64,000 nt of DNA from Streptomyces sp. NBC_00523 (GTDB lineage: Bacteria > Actinomycetota > Actinomycetes > Streptomycetales > Streptomycetaceae), in assembly GCF_036346615.1 (NCBI RefSeq), contig NZ_CP107836.1, positions 744,001-808,000 on the forward strand, in the 5' to 3' direction. Both the position numbers and the translations under genes were made by a program. Positions 1 through 8,228 of this stretch are shown here, piece after piece. Each line of letters begins with the position of its first letter. The first letter of the stretch is position 1. The notes under the pieces are model-generated. The model was not told the DNA's origin. It saw only the letters and a program-made list of their open reading frames with translations, and searched no databases.

Positions 1-663
1 ATCGGACTGCTCGTCACCGCGCTCGCGGGCCCGGTCCTCCTGCGGCACCCGGCGCCCGTGGTCCCGGAGCGGGCGGACGCCCCGCCCGCCGCCCGGTCCG
101 GGCAGCGGCTGTCCGGACGGGCGCGCAAGGTGGTGCTGCTGTTCGGCCTGATCGCGCTCTGCACCGCGTACGGGGAAGGCGCGCTGGCCGACTGGGGCGC
201 CCTGCACCTGGAACAGGACCTGCATGCCCGTCCCGGGATCGCCGCCGCCGGATACTCGCTGTTCGCGCTGGCCATGACGGCGGGCCGGCTCAGCGGCACC
301 GCCCTCCTCGAACGCCTCGGGCAGACCCGCACGCTGGTGGCGGGCGGCGCCACGGCGGGCGCCGGGATGCTCCTGGGCGCGCTCGCCCCGACCGCCTGGC
401 TGGCGCTGCTCGGCTTCGCGGTCACCGGGATCGGTCTCGCCAACATCTTCCCGGTGGCGGTCGGCCGGGCCGGTGAGCTGGCCGGACCCGGCGGGGTCGC
501 GGCGGCCTCGACGCTCGGATACGGCGGGATGCTGCTCGGGCCGCCCGCGATCGGCTTCCTGGCCGACTGGTTCTCGCTGCCGGTGGCCCTGACCACGGTG
601 GCGGTGCTGGCGGGTGCGGCGGCGGCCCTGGGCTACGGGGCCCGCAGGGCGGCACACACCTGA
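1..663 (+). CDS. MFS transporter, C-terminal part (5' end outside window)
   Basis: The frame is open from base 1, so this is the last 220 residues of a larger membrane protein. It shows about six hydrophobic segments, from VVLLFGLIALCTAYGEGALA to LTTVAVLAGAAAALG, as expected for the second six-helix half of a major facilitator transporter. The segment YGEGALADWGALHL after the first of these helices is typical of the YbjJ-like MFS proteins of actinomycetes. The substrate cannot be told from sequence. The middle of the fragment (about residues 20-40) is a polar, arginine-rich stretch that would be the central cytoplasmic loop. The gene ends 80 bp before the next start on the same strand. Confidence 0.85.
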   Translation: MGLLVTALAGPVLLRHPAPVVPERADAPPAARSGQRLSGRARKVVLLFGLIALCTAYGEGALADWGALHLEQDLHARPGIAAAGYSLFALAMTAGRLSGTALLERLGQTRTLVAGGATAGAGMLLGALAPTAWLALLGFAVTGIGLANIFPVAVGRAGELAGPGGVAAASTLGYGGMLLGPPAIGFLADWFSLPVALTTVAVLAGAAAALGYGARRAAHT

Positions 664-743
664 CCGAATGAGTAGCGGTACTCAGGCAGGAACGATTCCC
701 CGCGCGCACGATGGAGGAACAGCCAGCCAAGGGGGAACACACC

Positions 744-1115
744 ATGAACAAGCCGTCCATCGACCAGCAGTCGCTCCGCACGCTCGCACGGCTCACCTTC
801 GGGAACGCCGCGTCCCTGGTCTACCTGGGCGCGGTCGCCGCAGCCGCCGTGTTCGTCACCGTGGACACCCTGCTGGTCGCCCACGACGACGCCTCGTTCG
901 CCGGTGTCTGGCTGTTCCTGCTGGCGGCGCCGACCGTGTTCGTGTTCCTGCTCGGCGGCTCGATGGCGGGGGCGGAATCCTTCGGCCCGGCCTGGTTCAT
1001 GTACCTGGCGCTGACGGTGTCCGTACTGGTGCAGTCGCTGGCGCTGGGCTGGTTCGTCCGGCTGGTACGCGGCGGCGCCCGCCGGAGCCGTACGGCCCAC
1101 CCCCAGGGAGCCTGA
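744..1115 (+). CDS. Small membrane protein, SCO4225-like (unknown function)
   Basis: A 123-residue protein with three or four hydrophobic segments: SLVYLGAVAAAAVFVTVDTL, VWLFLLAAPTVFVFLLGG, and WFMYLALTVSVLVQSLALG. It ends in a short arginine-rich cytoplasmic tail. The ATG at 744 was chosen over the in-frame ATG at 711 because AAGGGGGA lies 7-8 bases before it. I recognise the general look of a conserved Streptomyces integral membrane protein but no function. No partner gene is obvious; it lies between the MFS gene and the isomerase on the same strand. Confidence 0.75.
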   Translation: MNKPSIDQQSLRTLARLTFGNAASLVYLGAVAAAAVFVTVDTLLVAHDDASFAGVWLFLLAAPTVFVFLLGGSMAGAESFGPAWFMYLALTVSVLVQSLALGWFVRLVRGGARRSRTAHPQGA

Positions 1116-1158
1116 CCGGACGACCCTCCCGGGCCCGCCCGGCTGGCACAATCCGTCC

Positions 1159-1914
1159 ATGAAGATCACGGAGCACATAGCGGCCCTGGCCGCCGAGGGC
1201 CGCCTGCTGGCGGACGCGGCCGCCGAGGCGGGCACCGGGGCCCCCGTGCCGACCTGCCCCGGCTGGCAGGTGCGCGACCTGCTCCGGCACACCGCGATGG
1301 TGCACGCCTGGGCCGCCGCCTTCGTCCGCGAGGGCCACACCTCGTACGTCCCCGACGGCGGCGAACCGGAGCTGGACGGACCGGAGCTGGTGGCGCACTT
1401 CCGCGCAGGACACGGGCTCCTGGTGGAGACGCTGGAGAAGGCGCCGCAGGGCGTGGAGTGCTGGTCGTTCCTCCCGGCGCCCTCGCCGCTCGCCTTCTGG
1501 GCCCGCCGCCAGGCCCATGAGACGACGATCCACCGGGCGGACGCCGAGTCCGCGCGCGGCGGCGAGCTCTCCCCCCTCGCGCCCGCCCTTGCGCTGGACG
1601 GCATCGACGAACTGCTGCGGGGGATGCACGCCCGCCCGAAGAGCCGGGTGCGCACCGGGACTCCGCGCACGCTGCGGATCCGCGCGACGGACGCGGACGC
1701 CGTGTGGACCGTACGGCTGTCCGCCGAGGCGCCGGTGGCCGTGCGCGAGGAGGCGCCGGACCCGGCGTCCGCCGTGGACTGCGAGCTGAGCGGCCCGGCC
1801 GGGACGCTCTACCTCGCCCTGTGGAACCGGCTTCCGCTCACGGCCCTCACGGTGACGGGCGACGAGGAGCCGGCCCGGATCTGGCGCGACAACTCCTCGA
1901 TCACCTGGTCGTGA
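1159..1914 (+). CDS. Maleylpyruvate isomerase-family mycothiol-dependent protein
   Basis: A 251-residue cytoplasmic protein of the DinB/MDMPI fold. The N-terminal half carries the family signature CPGWQVRDLLRHTAMVHAWA (about residues 34-53), and the Trp/His-rich stretch FWARRQAHETTIHRADAE near residue 115-130 supplies the other conserved histidines. The C-terminal half is the MDMPI C domain, ending WNRLPL. Family members use mycothiol as cofactor or simply bind a metal; the real substrate is seldom maleylpyruvate and no aromatic-degradation gene is nearby. The sequence CACAAT lies 6 bases before the ATG, so the mRNA is probably leaderless. It converges on the TetR gene with only 14 bp between stops. 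Confidence 0.8.
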   Translation: MKITEHIAALAAEGRLLADAAAEAGTGAPVPTCPGWQVRDLLRHTAMVHAWAAAFVREGHTSYVPDGGEPELDGPELVAHFRAGHGLLVETLEKAPQGVECWSFLPAPSPLAFWARRQAHETTIHRADAESARGGELSPLAPALALDGIDELLRGMHARPKSRVRTGTPRTLRIRATDADAVWTVRLSAEAPVAVREEAPDPASAVDCELSGPAGTLYLALWNRLPLTALTVTGDEEPARIWRDNSSITWS

Positions 1915-1928
1915 CGCGGTAGCCGGAC

Positions 1929-2639
1929 TCAGCCGCGCGGACCCAGGAGGCCCACCGTGCGGGCCAGTTCCGTGACGGCCTGGCGGAAGAAGACCTCTCG
2001 GGCCTCCACCACCCGGTTGAACTGGCCGAACACCTCGAAGGAGATCAGCCCGAACAGCTGGGACCAGGCCGCGACCAGCGGGGCGGCCACCGCCGGAGCC
2101 AGTCCGGGGGCCACATCGGCGGCGAGCCGTTCGGCCTCCGGGCGCAGCTCGTCCGGGAGCGGCGGAAGCGCCAGGCCCTCGTCGCGGCGGGCCTCCTCCA
2201 CGATGCCGATGAGCACCATGCCGACGCGTGCGGCGGGACCGACGGTGTCCTGCGGCGCCGAATATCCGGGCACGGGCGAGCCGTAGATGAGCGCGTACTC
2301 GTGCGGGTGGGCCAGCGCCCAGTCGCGTACGGCGCAGGCGACCGCGACCCAGCGGCTGAGACCGGTGACGGGGGCGCCGGGTGACGCGGCGCCGCGCTGG
2401 GCACGCTCGGCGGCCTCCCCGACCGCGTCGTACGCGTCGACGATGAGAGCGGTCAGCAGGTCGTCCCGGCTGGGGAAGTAGCGGTAGAGGGCCGAGGAGA
2501 CCATGCCCAGCTCGCGCGCGACGGCGCGCAGCGACAGCTTCGCCGCGCCCTCGGCGGCGAGCTGCTTCCTCGCCTCGTCCTTGATGGCGGCGGTGACCTC
2601 GATACGGGCCCGTTCCCTGGCTCCCCGGATAGCGCTCAT
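1929..2639 (-). CDS. TetR/AcrR-family transcriptional repressor
   Basis: A 236-residue regulator. The N-terminal helix-turn-helix is clear: LSLRAVARELGMVSSALYRY followed by FPSRDDLLTALI, within the first 65 residues. The rest is an all-helical ligand domain of the TetR_C type (PVTGLSRWVAVACAVRDWAL, then VAAWSQLFGLISFEVFGQF). It is divergent from the deazaflavin-type reductase at 2781, and the 141 bp between the two starts hold two near-identical 15-bp palindromes. I infer that it represses itself and the reductase. The inducer is unknown. The ATG at 2639 gives the usual short arginine-rich N-terminus before the HTH. Confidence 0.9.
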   Translation of the reverse strand: MSAIRGARERARIEVTAAIKDEARKQLAAEGAAKLSLRAVARELGMVSSALYRYFPSRDDLLTALIVDAYDAVGEAAERAQRGAASPGAPVTGLSRWVAVACAVRDWALAHPHEYALIYGSPVPGYSAPQDTVGPAARVGMVLIGIVEEARRDEGLALPPLPDELRPEAERLAADVAPGLAPAVAAPLVAAWSQLFGLISFEVFGQFNRVVEAREVFFRQAVTELARTVGLLGPRG

Positions 2640-2680
2640 GGGACTCAGTCTGCCACGCGCACAGAGCAGCGACCAATAAC

Positions 2681-2695
2681 GAGAGCAGTGCTCTT
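2681..2695. promoter_or_regulatory. TetR operator half of a pair (site 1)
   Basis: GAGAGCAGTGCTCTT, flanked C...G, is an inverted repeat with one mismatch at its end. It lies 41 bp before the TetR start and matches site 2 (2734-2748) in sequence. Position and pairing make it the likely autoregulatory site. Confidence 0.7.
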
Positions 2696-2733
2696 GCTTT
2701 TGAGCGCCGCTTCTGTGCACACTGATCTCAAGC

Positions 2734-2748
2734 GAGAGCACTGCTCTC
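2734..2748. promoter_or_regulatory. TetR operator half of a pair (site 2)
   Basis: GAGAGCACTGCTCTC is a perfect 7+1+7 palindrome, extended by C and G to 17 bp. It lies 32 bp before the reductase ATG. The two sites are 53 bp apart centre to centre, about five helical turns, so two repressor dimers could sit on the same face of the DNA. Confidence 0.75.
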
Positions 2749-2780
2749 GGAAATGTTCTCTCCACCGTGGGGGTCACACC

Positions 2781-3239
2781 ATGTCGCAGACGCAGCCGTA
2801 CTACCTGCAGGGCAGCCCGCTCAACATCCGCTTCAACAGCCTGGTCGGCTGGCTCGCGCGGCACGGAATCAGCCTGCTCGGCTCGCAGGAGCTGTCGGTG
2901 CGGGGCCGCAAGAGCGGCAAGATGCAGCGCGTCCCGGTCAACCCGCACACCTACGAGGGTGTGCGGTACCTGGTCTCCGCCCGCGGGCACTCGCAGTGGG
3001 TGCGCAACATGCGGGCGGCTGGCGGCGGGGAGCTGCGCCGCGGCCGCAGGACGCGGCCCTTCTCGGCCGTGGAGATCGCGGACGACGCGCACAAGGCGAC
3101 CGTCATCCGCGCGTACCTGGAGCGGTGGGGCTGGGAGGTCAACCAGTACTTCCAGGGCGTCACGGCGAAGTCCACGGACGCCGAGATCCTGGCGGCCTGC
3201 CCGGACCACCCGGTCTTCCGGATCAGCGAGGAGGGCTGA
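2781..3239 (+). CDS. Nitroreductase/F420-type (DDN family) protein
   Basis: A 152-residue protein of the deazaflavin-dependent nitroreductase (split beta-barrel) family. Features seen: LSVRGRKSGKMQRVPVNPHT (about residues 37-56), the family motif around the phosphate-binding Arg/Lys, then YLVSARGHSQWVRNMRAAGG and the C-terminal AACPDHPVFRI. Family members use F420 or bind FMN/heme to reduce or detoxify small molecules; which applies here cannot be read. The ATG at 2781 directly follows a GTGGGGGT ribosome site. Divergent to and probably repressed by the TetR protein through the two palindromes between them. Confidence 0.85.
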   Translation: MSQTQPYYLQGSPLNIRFNSLVGWLARHGISLLGSQELSVRGRKSGKMQRVPVNPHTYEGVRYLVSARGHSQWVRNMRAAGGGELRRGRRTRPFSAVEIADDAHKATVIRAYLERWGWEVNQYFQGVTAKSTDAEILAACPDHPVFRISEEG

Positions 3240-3264
3240 CGCACCGGACGGCGCGTCAGCCCTC
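3231..3264. terminator. Bidirectional stem-loop terminator
   Basis: GAGGGCTGACGC and GCGTCAGCCCTC form a perfect 12-bp stem. The left arm includes the reductase stop codon. It lies between two converging genes and has no T-run, as is usual in Streptomyces. Confidence 0.65.
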
Positions 3265-3289
3265 GTGGAACCGGACCTCGGAAGCGGCC

Positions 3290-4504
3290 CTACCGGTCCA
3301 TCGCCGAGAGCGCGCGCTGGGCCAGCGGGTGCGAACGGACCAGCTCGGCCAGCGAGGTCGTGCCGCGTGTGATGCCCGCGAACGCGTTCCACGCCGGGCG
3401 GAAGCCCGTCAGGACGGCGTGCAGCACGCCCGGGCGCCGCTCGAACAGCTTCAGCATGCGCCGGCCCACGCTCATCTCGACGCCGAGTCCGGCCTTGATG
3501 GCGAAGGCGTAGTTGAGCGCCTGGCGGCGGGCGTCCACCGCGTCGTGCGCCTCCGCGACGCGCACCGCCCACTCACCGGCGAGCCGTCCCGAGCGCAGCG
3601 CGAAGGAGATGCCCTCGCGGGTCCACGGCTCCAGCAACCCGGCCGCGTCACCGCACACCAGCACCCGGCCGCGCGAGAGCGGGGAGTCCTCGCTGCGGCA
3701 GCGCGTGAGGTGACCGGAGGAGATCTTCGGCTCGAAGCCAGCGAGGCCGAGCCGCGCGACGAAGTCCTCCAGATACCGCTTGGTGCCGGCGCCGTCGCCG
3801 CGGGCGGAGATCACGCCGACCGTCAGGGTGTCGCCCTTGGGGAAGACCCAGCCGTAACTGCCGGGCATCGGGCCCCAGTCGATGAGGACCCGGCCCGCCC
3901 AGTCCTCCGCCACGGTGGGCGGCACCGGGATCTCCGCCTCCAGGCCGAGGTCGACCTGGTCGAGCTTGACCCCGACATGGGCTCCTATCCGCCCGGCGCT
4001 GCCGTCCGCGCCGACCACCGCACGGGCCAGGACGGTCTCGCCGCCGGCCAGCACGACCGCGACCGTGCGCCGGTCGGGCACCGCGGCACCATGCTGCTCC
4101 ACCCGCGAGACGGTCGCCCCGGTGCGCAGTTCGGCACCGGCCTTCTGCGCCTGCTCGACGAGCCCCGCGTCGAACTCGGGGCGGTTGATGAGGCCGAAGA
4201 GCATCCGCTTCGAGCGGCGGGTGCGCGCCAGTCTGCCGTTGAGCGAGAAGGTGACCGCGTGGATCCGGTCCTTCAGGGGCAGTTCGAACCCGGGTGGCAG
4301 GGCATCGCGCGAAAATCCGATGATGCCGCCGCCGCACGTCTTGTAACGCGGCAGCTCCGCCTTCTCCAGGAGCAGTACCTTACGGCCGGCGACGGCCGCC
4401 GCGTATGCCGCGGAGGCTCCCGCCGGTCCGGCGCCGACTACGACGACGTCCCACACGGACGACTCTTCGTGCTCATGTCCGGCGTCTGCGTTCTCGCTGC
4501 TCAC
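3290..4504 (-). CDS. Geranylgeranyl reductase-family FAD-dependent oxidoreductase
   Basis: About 404 residues. The dinucleotide-binding motif GAGPAGASAAYAAAVAGRKV is near residue 25, followed by LLEKAELPRYKTCGGGI, the glycine/cysteine-bearing segment typical of geranylgeranyl reductases. The second FAD motif VCGDAAGLLEPWTREGISFA is near residue 280-300. Such enzymes reduce isoprenoid double bonds (menaquinone side chains or archaeal-type lipids) or act as class A monooxygenase-like proteins; here the substrate is unassigned. I chose the GTG at 4504 because GGGAGC precedes it and its N-terminus (MSSEN...) reads as a natural one; a GTG at 4549 would add 15 residues. The gene is divergent from the dipeptidase at 4689. 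Confidence 0.85.
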   Translation of the reverse strand: MSSENADAGHEHEESSVWDVVVVGAGPAGASAAYAAAVAGRKVLLLEKAELPRYKTCGGGIIGFSRDALPPGFELPLKDRIHAVTFSLNGRLARTRRSKRMLFGLINRPEFDAGLVEQAQKAGAELRTGATVSRVEQHGAAVPDRRTVAVVLAGGETVLARAVVGADGSAGRIGAHVGVKLDQVDLGLEAEIPVPPTVAEDWAGRVLIDWGPMPGSYGWVFPKGDTLTVGVISARGDGAGTKRYLEDFVARLGLAGFEPKISSGHLTRCRSEDSPLSRGRVLVCGDAAGLLEPWTREGISFALRSGRLAGEWAVRVAEAHDAVDARRQALNYAFAIKAGLGVEMSVGRRMLKLFERRPGVLHAVLTGFRPAWNAFAGITRGTTSLAELVRSHPLAQRALSAMDR

Positions 4505-4688
4505 GATGTGCTTCTGCTCCCGATCCGACCAGTGGCCCAAGCTGCTCACGGCATCCTACGGCGCGTTGTGGCCGAGAACCGCTGTGGGAGGATCGGCCAG
4601 GTCTCCGACGTACCCGCGACGCCGCACTCCAGGCGGGCGAGTAACCGGAAACGTACACATAACGTCGCACCTACCAGGAGCGTGCCCC

Positions 4689-6053
4689 ATGACCGGCCAC
4701 CCGATTCCCGAGACCATCGCCTCGCTGATGCCCCGCGCCAAGGCGGAGCTGACCGAGCTGGTGGCCTTCCAGTCGGTGGCGGACCCCGCGGTCTATCCGA
4801 AGAGCGAGTGCGAGGGCGCCGCCGAGTGGGTCGCGGCCGCGCTGCGCGCCGAGGGCTTCCAGGACGTGGCCCTGCTCGACACCCCGGACGGCAGCCAGTC
4901 CGTCTACGGCCTCCTGCCCGGGCCCGAGGGCGCGCCGACCGTGCTGCTCTACGCGCACTACGACGTGCAGCCGCCGCTGGACGAGGCCGCCTGGATCTCC
5001 CCGCCGTTCGAGCTGACTGAGCGTGACGGGCGCTGGTTCGGGCGGGGCTCGGCCGACTGCAAGGGCGGCTTCATCATGCATCTCCTCGCGCTGCGCGCCC
5101 TGAAGGCGGACGGCGGGGTACCTGTCTCGGTCAAGGTGATCGTGGAGGGTTCGGAGGAGCAGGGCACCGGGGGTCTGGAGCGGTACGCCGAGGCGCACCC
5201 CGGGCTGCTGGCGGCCGACACCATCGTGATCGGCGACACCGGCAACTTCCGGGTGGGGCTGCCGACCGTGACCTCGACGCTGCGCGGCATGACGATGCTG
5301 CGGGTCCAGCTGGACACGCTGGAGGGCAACCTCCACTCCGGCCAGTTCGGCGGTGCCGCGCCCGACGCGCTCGCCGCGATGATCCAGCTGCTCGCCTCGC
5401 TGCGCGCCGAGGACGGCTCGACCACGGTCGACGGGCTGACCGCGGACGAGGAGTGGGACGGACTGCAGTACCCGGAGGAGGAGTTCCGCAACGACGCCAA
5501 GGTCCTCGACGGGGTCGGGCTCATCGGCACCGGCACGGTCGCCGACCGGATCTGGGCGCGGCCGGCCGTCACCGTGATCGGCATCGACTGCCCGGCCGTG
5601 GTCGGCGCGACCCCCTCCGTGCAGGCGAGCGCCCGGGCCCAGATCAGCCTGCGGGTGCCGCCGGGGCAGAACGCGGACGAGGCGACGAAGCTGCTCACCG
5701 CGCACCTGCTCGCGCACGCCCCGTGGGGCGCGAAGGTCTCGGTCGAGCAGGTCGGCCAGGGCCAGCCGTTCCGCGCTGACATCGCGAGCCCGGCGTACAC
5801 CGCGATGGCCGACGCCATGCGCGTCGCGTACCCGGGCCAGGAGATGCAGTCCTCCGGCATGGGCGGCTCGATCCCGCTGTGCAACACCCTGGCCGGGCTG
5901 TACCCGGACGCGGAGATCCTGCTGATCGGGCTCAGCGAGCCGGAGGCGCAGATCCACGCGGTGAACGAGAGCGTGTCGCCCGAGGAGCTGGAACGGCTGT
6001 CGGTGACCGAGGCGCTGTTCCTGCGCAACTACGCGGCGTCCAAGGCGGTCTGA
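4689..6053 (+). CDS. M20-family dipeptidase (zinc metallopeptidase)
   Basis: A 454-residue cytoplasmic peptidase. The M20 metal-site motifs all appear in order: YAHYDVQP (first zinc His and Asp), GRGSADCKGGF (bridging Asp), EGSEEQGTGG (catalytic Glu and zinc Glu), IGDTGNF (zinc Asp) and HAVNESV (last zinc His). A dimerisation insert lies between about residues 200 and 330, with the HSGQFGG segment. It probably hydrolyses dipeptides or N-acyl amino acids. GGAG at 4677-4680 stands 8 bases before the ATG. No operon partner; the next gene has its own start region. Confidence 0.92.
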   Translation: MTGHPIPETIASLMPRAKAELTELVAFQSVADPAVYPKSECEGAAEWVAAALRAEGFQDVALLDTPDGSQSVYGLLPGPEGAPTVLLYAHYDVQPPLDEAAWISPPFELTERDGRWFGRGSADCKGGFIMHLLALRALKADGGVPVSVKVIVEGSEEQGTGGLERYAEAHPGLLAADTIVIGDTGNFRVGLPTVTSTLRGMTMLRVQLDTLEGNLHSGQFGGAAPDALAAMIQLLASLRAEDGSTTVDGLTADEEWDGLQYPEEEFRNDAKVLDGVGLIGTGTVADRIWARPAVTVIGIDCPAVVGATPSVQASARAQISLRVPPGQNADEATKLLTAHLLAHAPWGAKVSVEQVGQGQPFRADIASPAYTAMADAMRVAYPGQEMQSSGMGGSIPLCNTLAGLYPDAEILLIGLSEPEAQIHAVNESVSPEELERLSVTEALFLRNYAASKAV

Positions 6054-6071
6054 GCCCTCGTCGGGCCCGGG

Positions 6072-6104
6072 CTACGCGTTGAGCGAAGCTCGCCGAGAGC
6101 GTAG
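6072..6104. repeat. Nested inverted repeat between dipeptidase and MBL genes
   Basis: CTACGC (6072-6077) pairs with GCGTAG (6099-6104), and inside it GAGC-GAA-GCTC makes a second small stem. The 91-bp gap between two co-oriented genes otherwise holds only a TAGGTT -10 box (6134-6139). It may end the dipeptidase transcript. Confidence 0.35.
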
Positions 6105-6144
6105 ATCCATGCGGTGGCCGGCCGCGGCCGCCTAGGTTCGCCGC

Positions 6145-6855
6145 ATGGATCTCGTAGAGGTGCTTCCGCAGTTGCACATGTTCCGCTTCCCGATCGGCCA
6201 GGCGTATCTCTGGCGCGACGGGACGGAGCTGACCCTGATCGACGCGGGCGATGTGAACGCGGCGCCCGCCATCGAGGAGGCGGTGCGCGGCCTCGGCCAC
6301 GACCCCGCCGACCTCGCCCGAATCATCATCACCCACGGCCACCGGGACCACTACGGCGCCGCCCAGGAGCTGGCCGACCGCCACGGTGCCGAGATTCTGG
6401 CGCACCGGCTGGACGCGCCGGTGATCCGGGGCGAGGAGGAGGTCGGGGAGCCGGTGCTCCTGGATTGGGAACGCCCGCTGTACGCGCACGCGCTGACCGT
6501 TCCCCCGGCTCCCCCGACCCGGGTCGACACCGAGCTGTCCGACGGGGCGGTGCTGCCCTTCGGGGGCGGGGCGCGGGTGGTCCACTCCCCCGGTCACACG
6601 CCGGGCTCCATCGGTGTGCATCTGCCCGGGCACGGCGTCCTGTTCACCGGCGACTGCGTGGCCGGGGTGGGGCAGGTGATGCTGGGCGTCTTCAACATCG
6701 ACCGGGAGCAGGCCGTGGCCTCGTTCCAACGGCTGGCCGCCCTGGAACCGGCCACGGTCTGCTTCGGCCACGGCGACCCCCTCACCGAGGACGCCGCCGC
6801 GGTGCTGCGGGCCTCAGCCCACGGGGACGCCGGCCTCCAGGTTGAGCACGGCTGA
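6145..6855 (+). CDS. Metallo-beta-lactamase-fold hydrolase
   Basis: A 236-residue MBL-fold protein. The zinc motif HGHRDH sits at residues 64-69. Later metal ligands are in HSPGHTPGS (His) and LFTGDCV (Asp), with a final His in CFGHGDP. The fold covers hydrolases of thioesters, lactones and nucleic acids, and this sequence has no feature that narrows it. TAGGTT lies only 5 bases before the ATG, so translation is probably leaderless. Its last 42 bases overlap the end of the convergent kinase-NUDIX gene. Confidence 0.88.
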   Translation: MDLVEVLPQLHMFRFPIGQAYLWRDGTELTLIDAGDVNAAPAIEEAVRGLGHDPADLARIIITHGHRDHYGAAQELADRHGAEILAHRLDAPVIRGEEEVGEPVLLDWERPLYAHALTVPPAPPTRVDTELSDGAVLPFGGGARVVHSPGHTPGSIGVHLPGHGVLFTGDCVAGVGQVMLGVFNIDREQAVASFQRLAALEPATVCFGHGDPLTEDAAAVLRASAHGDAGLQVEHG

Positions 6856-7851
6856 GCGTTCCCGGGCCCGGAGCGCCCAGCACAGCCGCTCGTAGCGGGT
6901 GGGCGGGAGCAGGGTGGCCGCCTCCGCCTCGGTGACGAACCGCCAGCCGCGCAGCTCGGAGCCGGGGAGCAGCAGCCGTTCCGCGTCCGCCCGGGGCAGC
7001 AGCCCGCCGTCGAAGAGGAGGCGCAGACCTCCGTACCCGGGCGGGTCGGGGGCCTCCCAGTCGATGACGAGGAGCTTGGGCACCCGGTCGAGATGGATGC
7101 CGATCTCCTCGGCGACCTCCCGGATCCCGGCCTGCGCGGGGGCCTCGCCCGCCTCCACGACGCCGCCAGGAAACTCCCAGCCGGGTTTGTACGTGGGATC
7201 GACGAGCAGGAACCGGTCGTGCTCGTCGAAGAGCAGCACCCCGGAGGCGACGGTCTCCGCGGTCGGCTCGGGGGTCTGGACGATCTCGCAGGCGGGGGCG
7301 GCGTCGGTGCGTACGGCCTCCGCGATGCGCTCCGCCGTCTCGCGCGGGGTGAGCGCGCTGTTGTCGACGGTGTGGGCGTCCCCGGTGATCCAGCCGAGGG
7401 CCGATCGGTAGGGTTCGATGCGGTCGTACGCCCAGCGGCCGGTCGGGTCCACGCGCTCCGCGTCACCGGGGAACTCGGCCCTATGGGCGATGCGCGCACG
7501 CAGGATCGTTTCCTCAGGTGAGAGCAGTACATGGCGCACCGGTATGCGCCGGGCGGCGAGCCCGCCGAATATCTCGTCGCGGTACTCCTGCCGCAGGAGC
7601 GTCATCGGGACGACGAGGACCCCACCCAGCTCGGCGAGGAGCGCGGCGGCGGTGTCCACCACGAGACGCCGCCAGATCGGCAGGTCCTGGAAGTCCGTCA
7701 CCTCGGCCAGTTTCTTCTGGGGCAGCAGACTTCCGAGCCCCGTCCCGGTGAGTTCCGGGTCGTACAAGGTGCTGTTCGGGATCAGATCGATCAGTTCACG
7801 CGCGGCGCTGGTCTTTCCGGCGCCGAACGCACCGTTGATCCAGACGATCAC
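6814..7851 (-). CDS. TmrB-like P-loop kinase fused to a NUDIX hydrolase
   Basis: A 345-residue two-domain protein. Residues 1 to about 175 resemble TmrB-type tunicamycin-resistance kinases: IVWINGAFGAGKTSAA is a Walker A at the very N-terminus, followed by YDPELTGTGL, FQDLPIWR and VVPMTLL. From about residue 190 comes a NUDIX domain with a perfect box, GVVEAGEAP...REVAEEIG, matching GX5EX7REUXEEXGU. NUDIX proteins cleave nucleoside diphosphate-linked substrates; TmrB binds tunicamycin, a UDP-GlcNAc analogue. The fusion suggests action on a nucleotide-linked compound, but that is inference. The GTG at 7851 follows AGAGGGGG. It overlaps the MBL gene tail to tail. Confidence 0.85.
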   Translation of the reverse strand: MIVWINGAFGAGKTSAARELIDLIPNSTLYDPELTGTGLGSLLPQKKLAEVTDFQDLPIWRRLVVDTAAALLAELGGVLVVPMTLLRQEYRDEIFGGLAARRIPVRHVLLSPEETILRARIAHRAEFPGDAERVDPTGRWAYDRIEPYRSALGWITGDAHTVDNSALTPRETAERIAEAVRTDAAPACEIVQTPEPTAETVASGVLLFDEHDRFLLVDPTYKPGWEFPGGVVEAGEAPAQAGIREVAEEIGIHLDRVPKLLVIDWEAPDPPGYGGLRLLFDGGLLPRADAERLLLPGSELRGWRFVTEAEAATLLPPTRYERLCWALRARERSAVLNLEAGVPVG

Positions 7852-7961
7852 GGTTCCCCCTCTTCCGTAGCAGCCCCCTGTGGCTTGCCCGCAACACCCT
7901 GCCGCGAAAACCCGACCGGGGCGACGCGTTGCACGGACGGGGCTGCGGGGCCCGCCCCGGG

Positions 7962-8228
7962 CTACGGCGTATCGCCCCGCCAGTCCCACTTGTCCGGCTC
8001 GTCCGGGCGCGGCCCGTACTCGGCGCGGCCGCCCGGTCCGTAGGCGCCGATCTCGGTGACCAGGGCGGAGCCGTCCGCGAGGGCCACCGCCGTCCACCCC
8101 GTCACGTCCAGGAGTAGTCCGTCGAGCGGTCCGCCGACCAGTTCCCGGTAGTCACGGCCCGGCTGTGGTCCCGGGTCGGGGTCTTCGTGGTCGGCGCCGT
8201 ACACCCGCCGTCGCATGATCTCGTCCAT
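7962..8228 (-). CDS. Small conserved hypothetical protein
   Basis: An acidic 88-residue protein with no recognised domain. The central part, YRELVGGPLDGLLLDVTGW, followed by VALADGSALVTEIGAYGPGG, looks like a small beta-rich fold of a kind common in Streptomyces hypothetical proteins. The ATG at 8228 (MDEIMRRR) is chosen; an ATG 12 bases downstream is possible and neither has a strong ribosome site. It lies upstream of the kinase-NUDIX gene in the same direction, 110 bp away. Confidence 0.55.
   Translation of the reverse strand: MDEIMRRRVYGADHEDPDPGPQPGRDYRELVGGPLDGLLLDVTGWTAVALADGSALVTEIGAYGPGGRAEYGPRPDEPDKWDWRGDTP

Noticed and set aside
2753..5020. Long open frame (755 codons) across the reductase, flavoprotein and dipeptidase region
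   Set aside because: It crosses genes on both strands, its protein is rich in Arg, Gly and Pro without domains, and it is what G+C-rich DNA gives by chance in a frame shadowing real genes.
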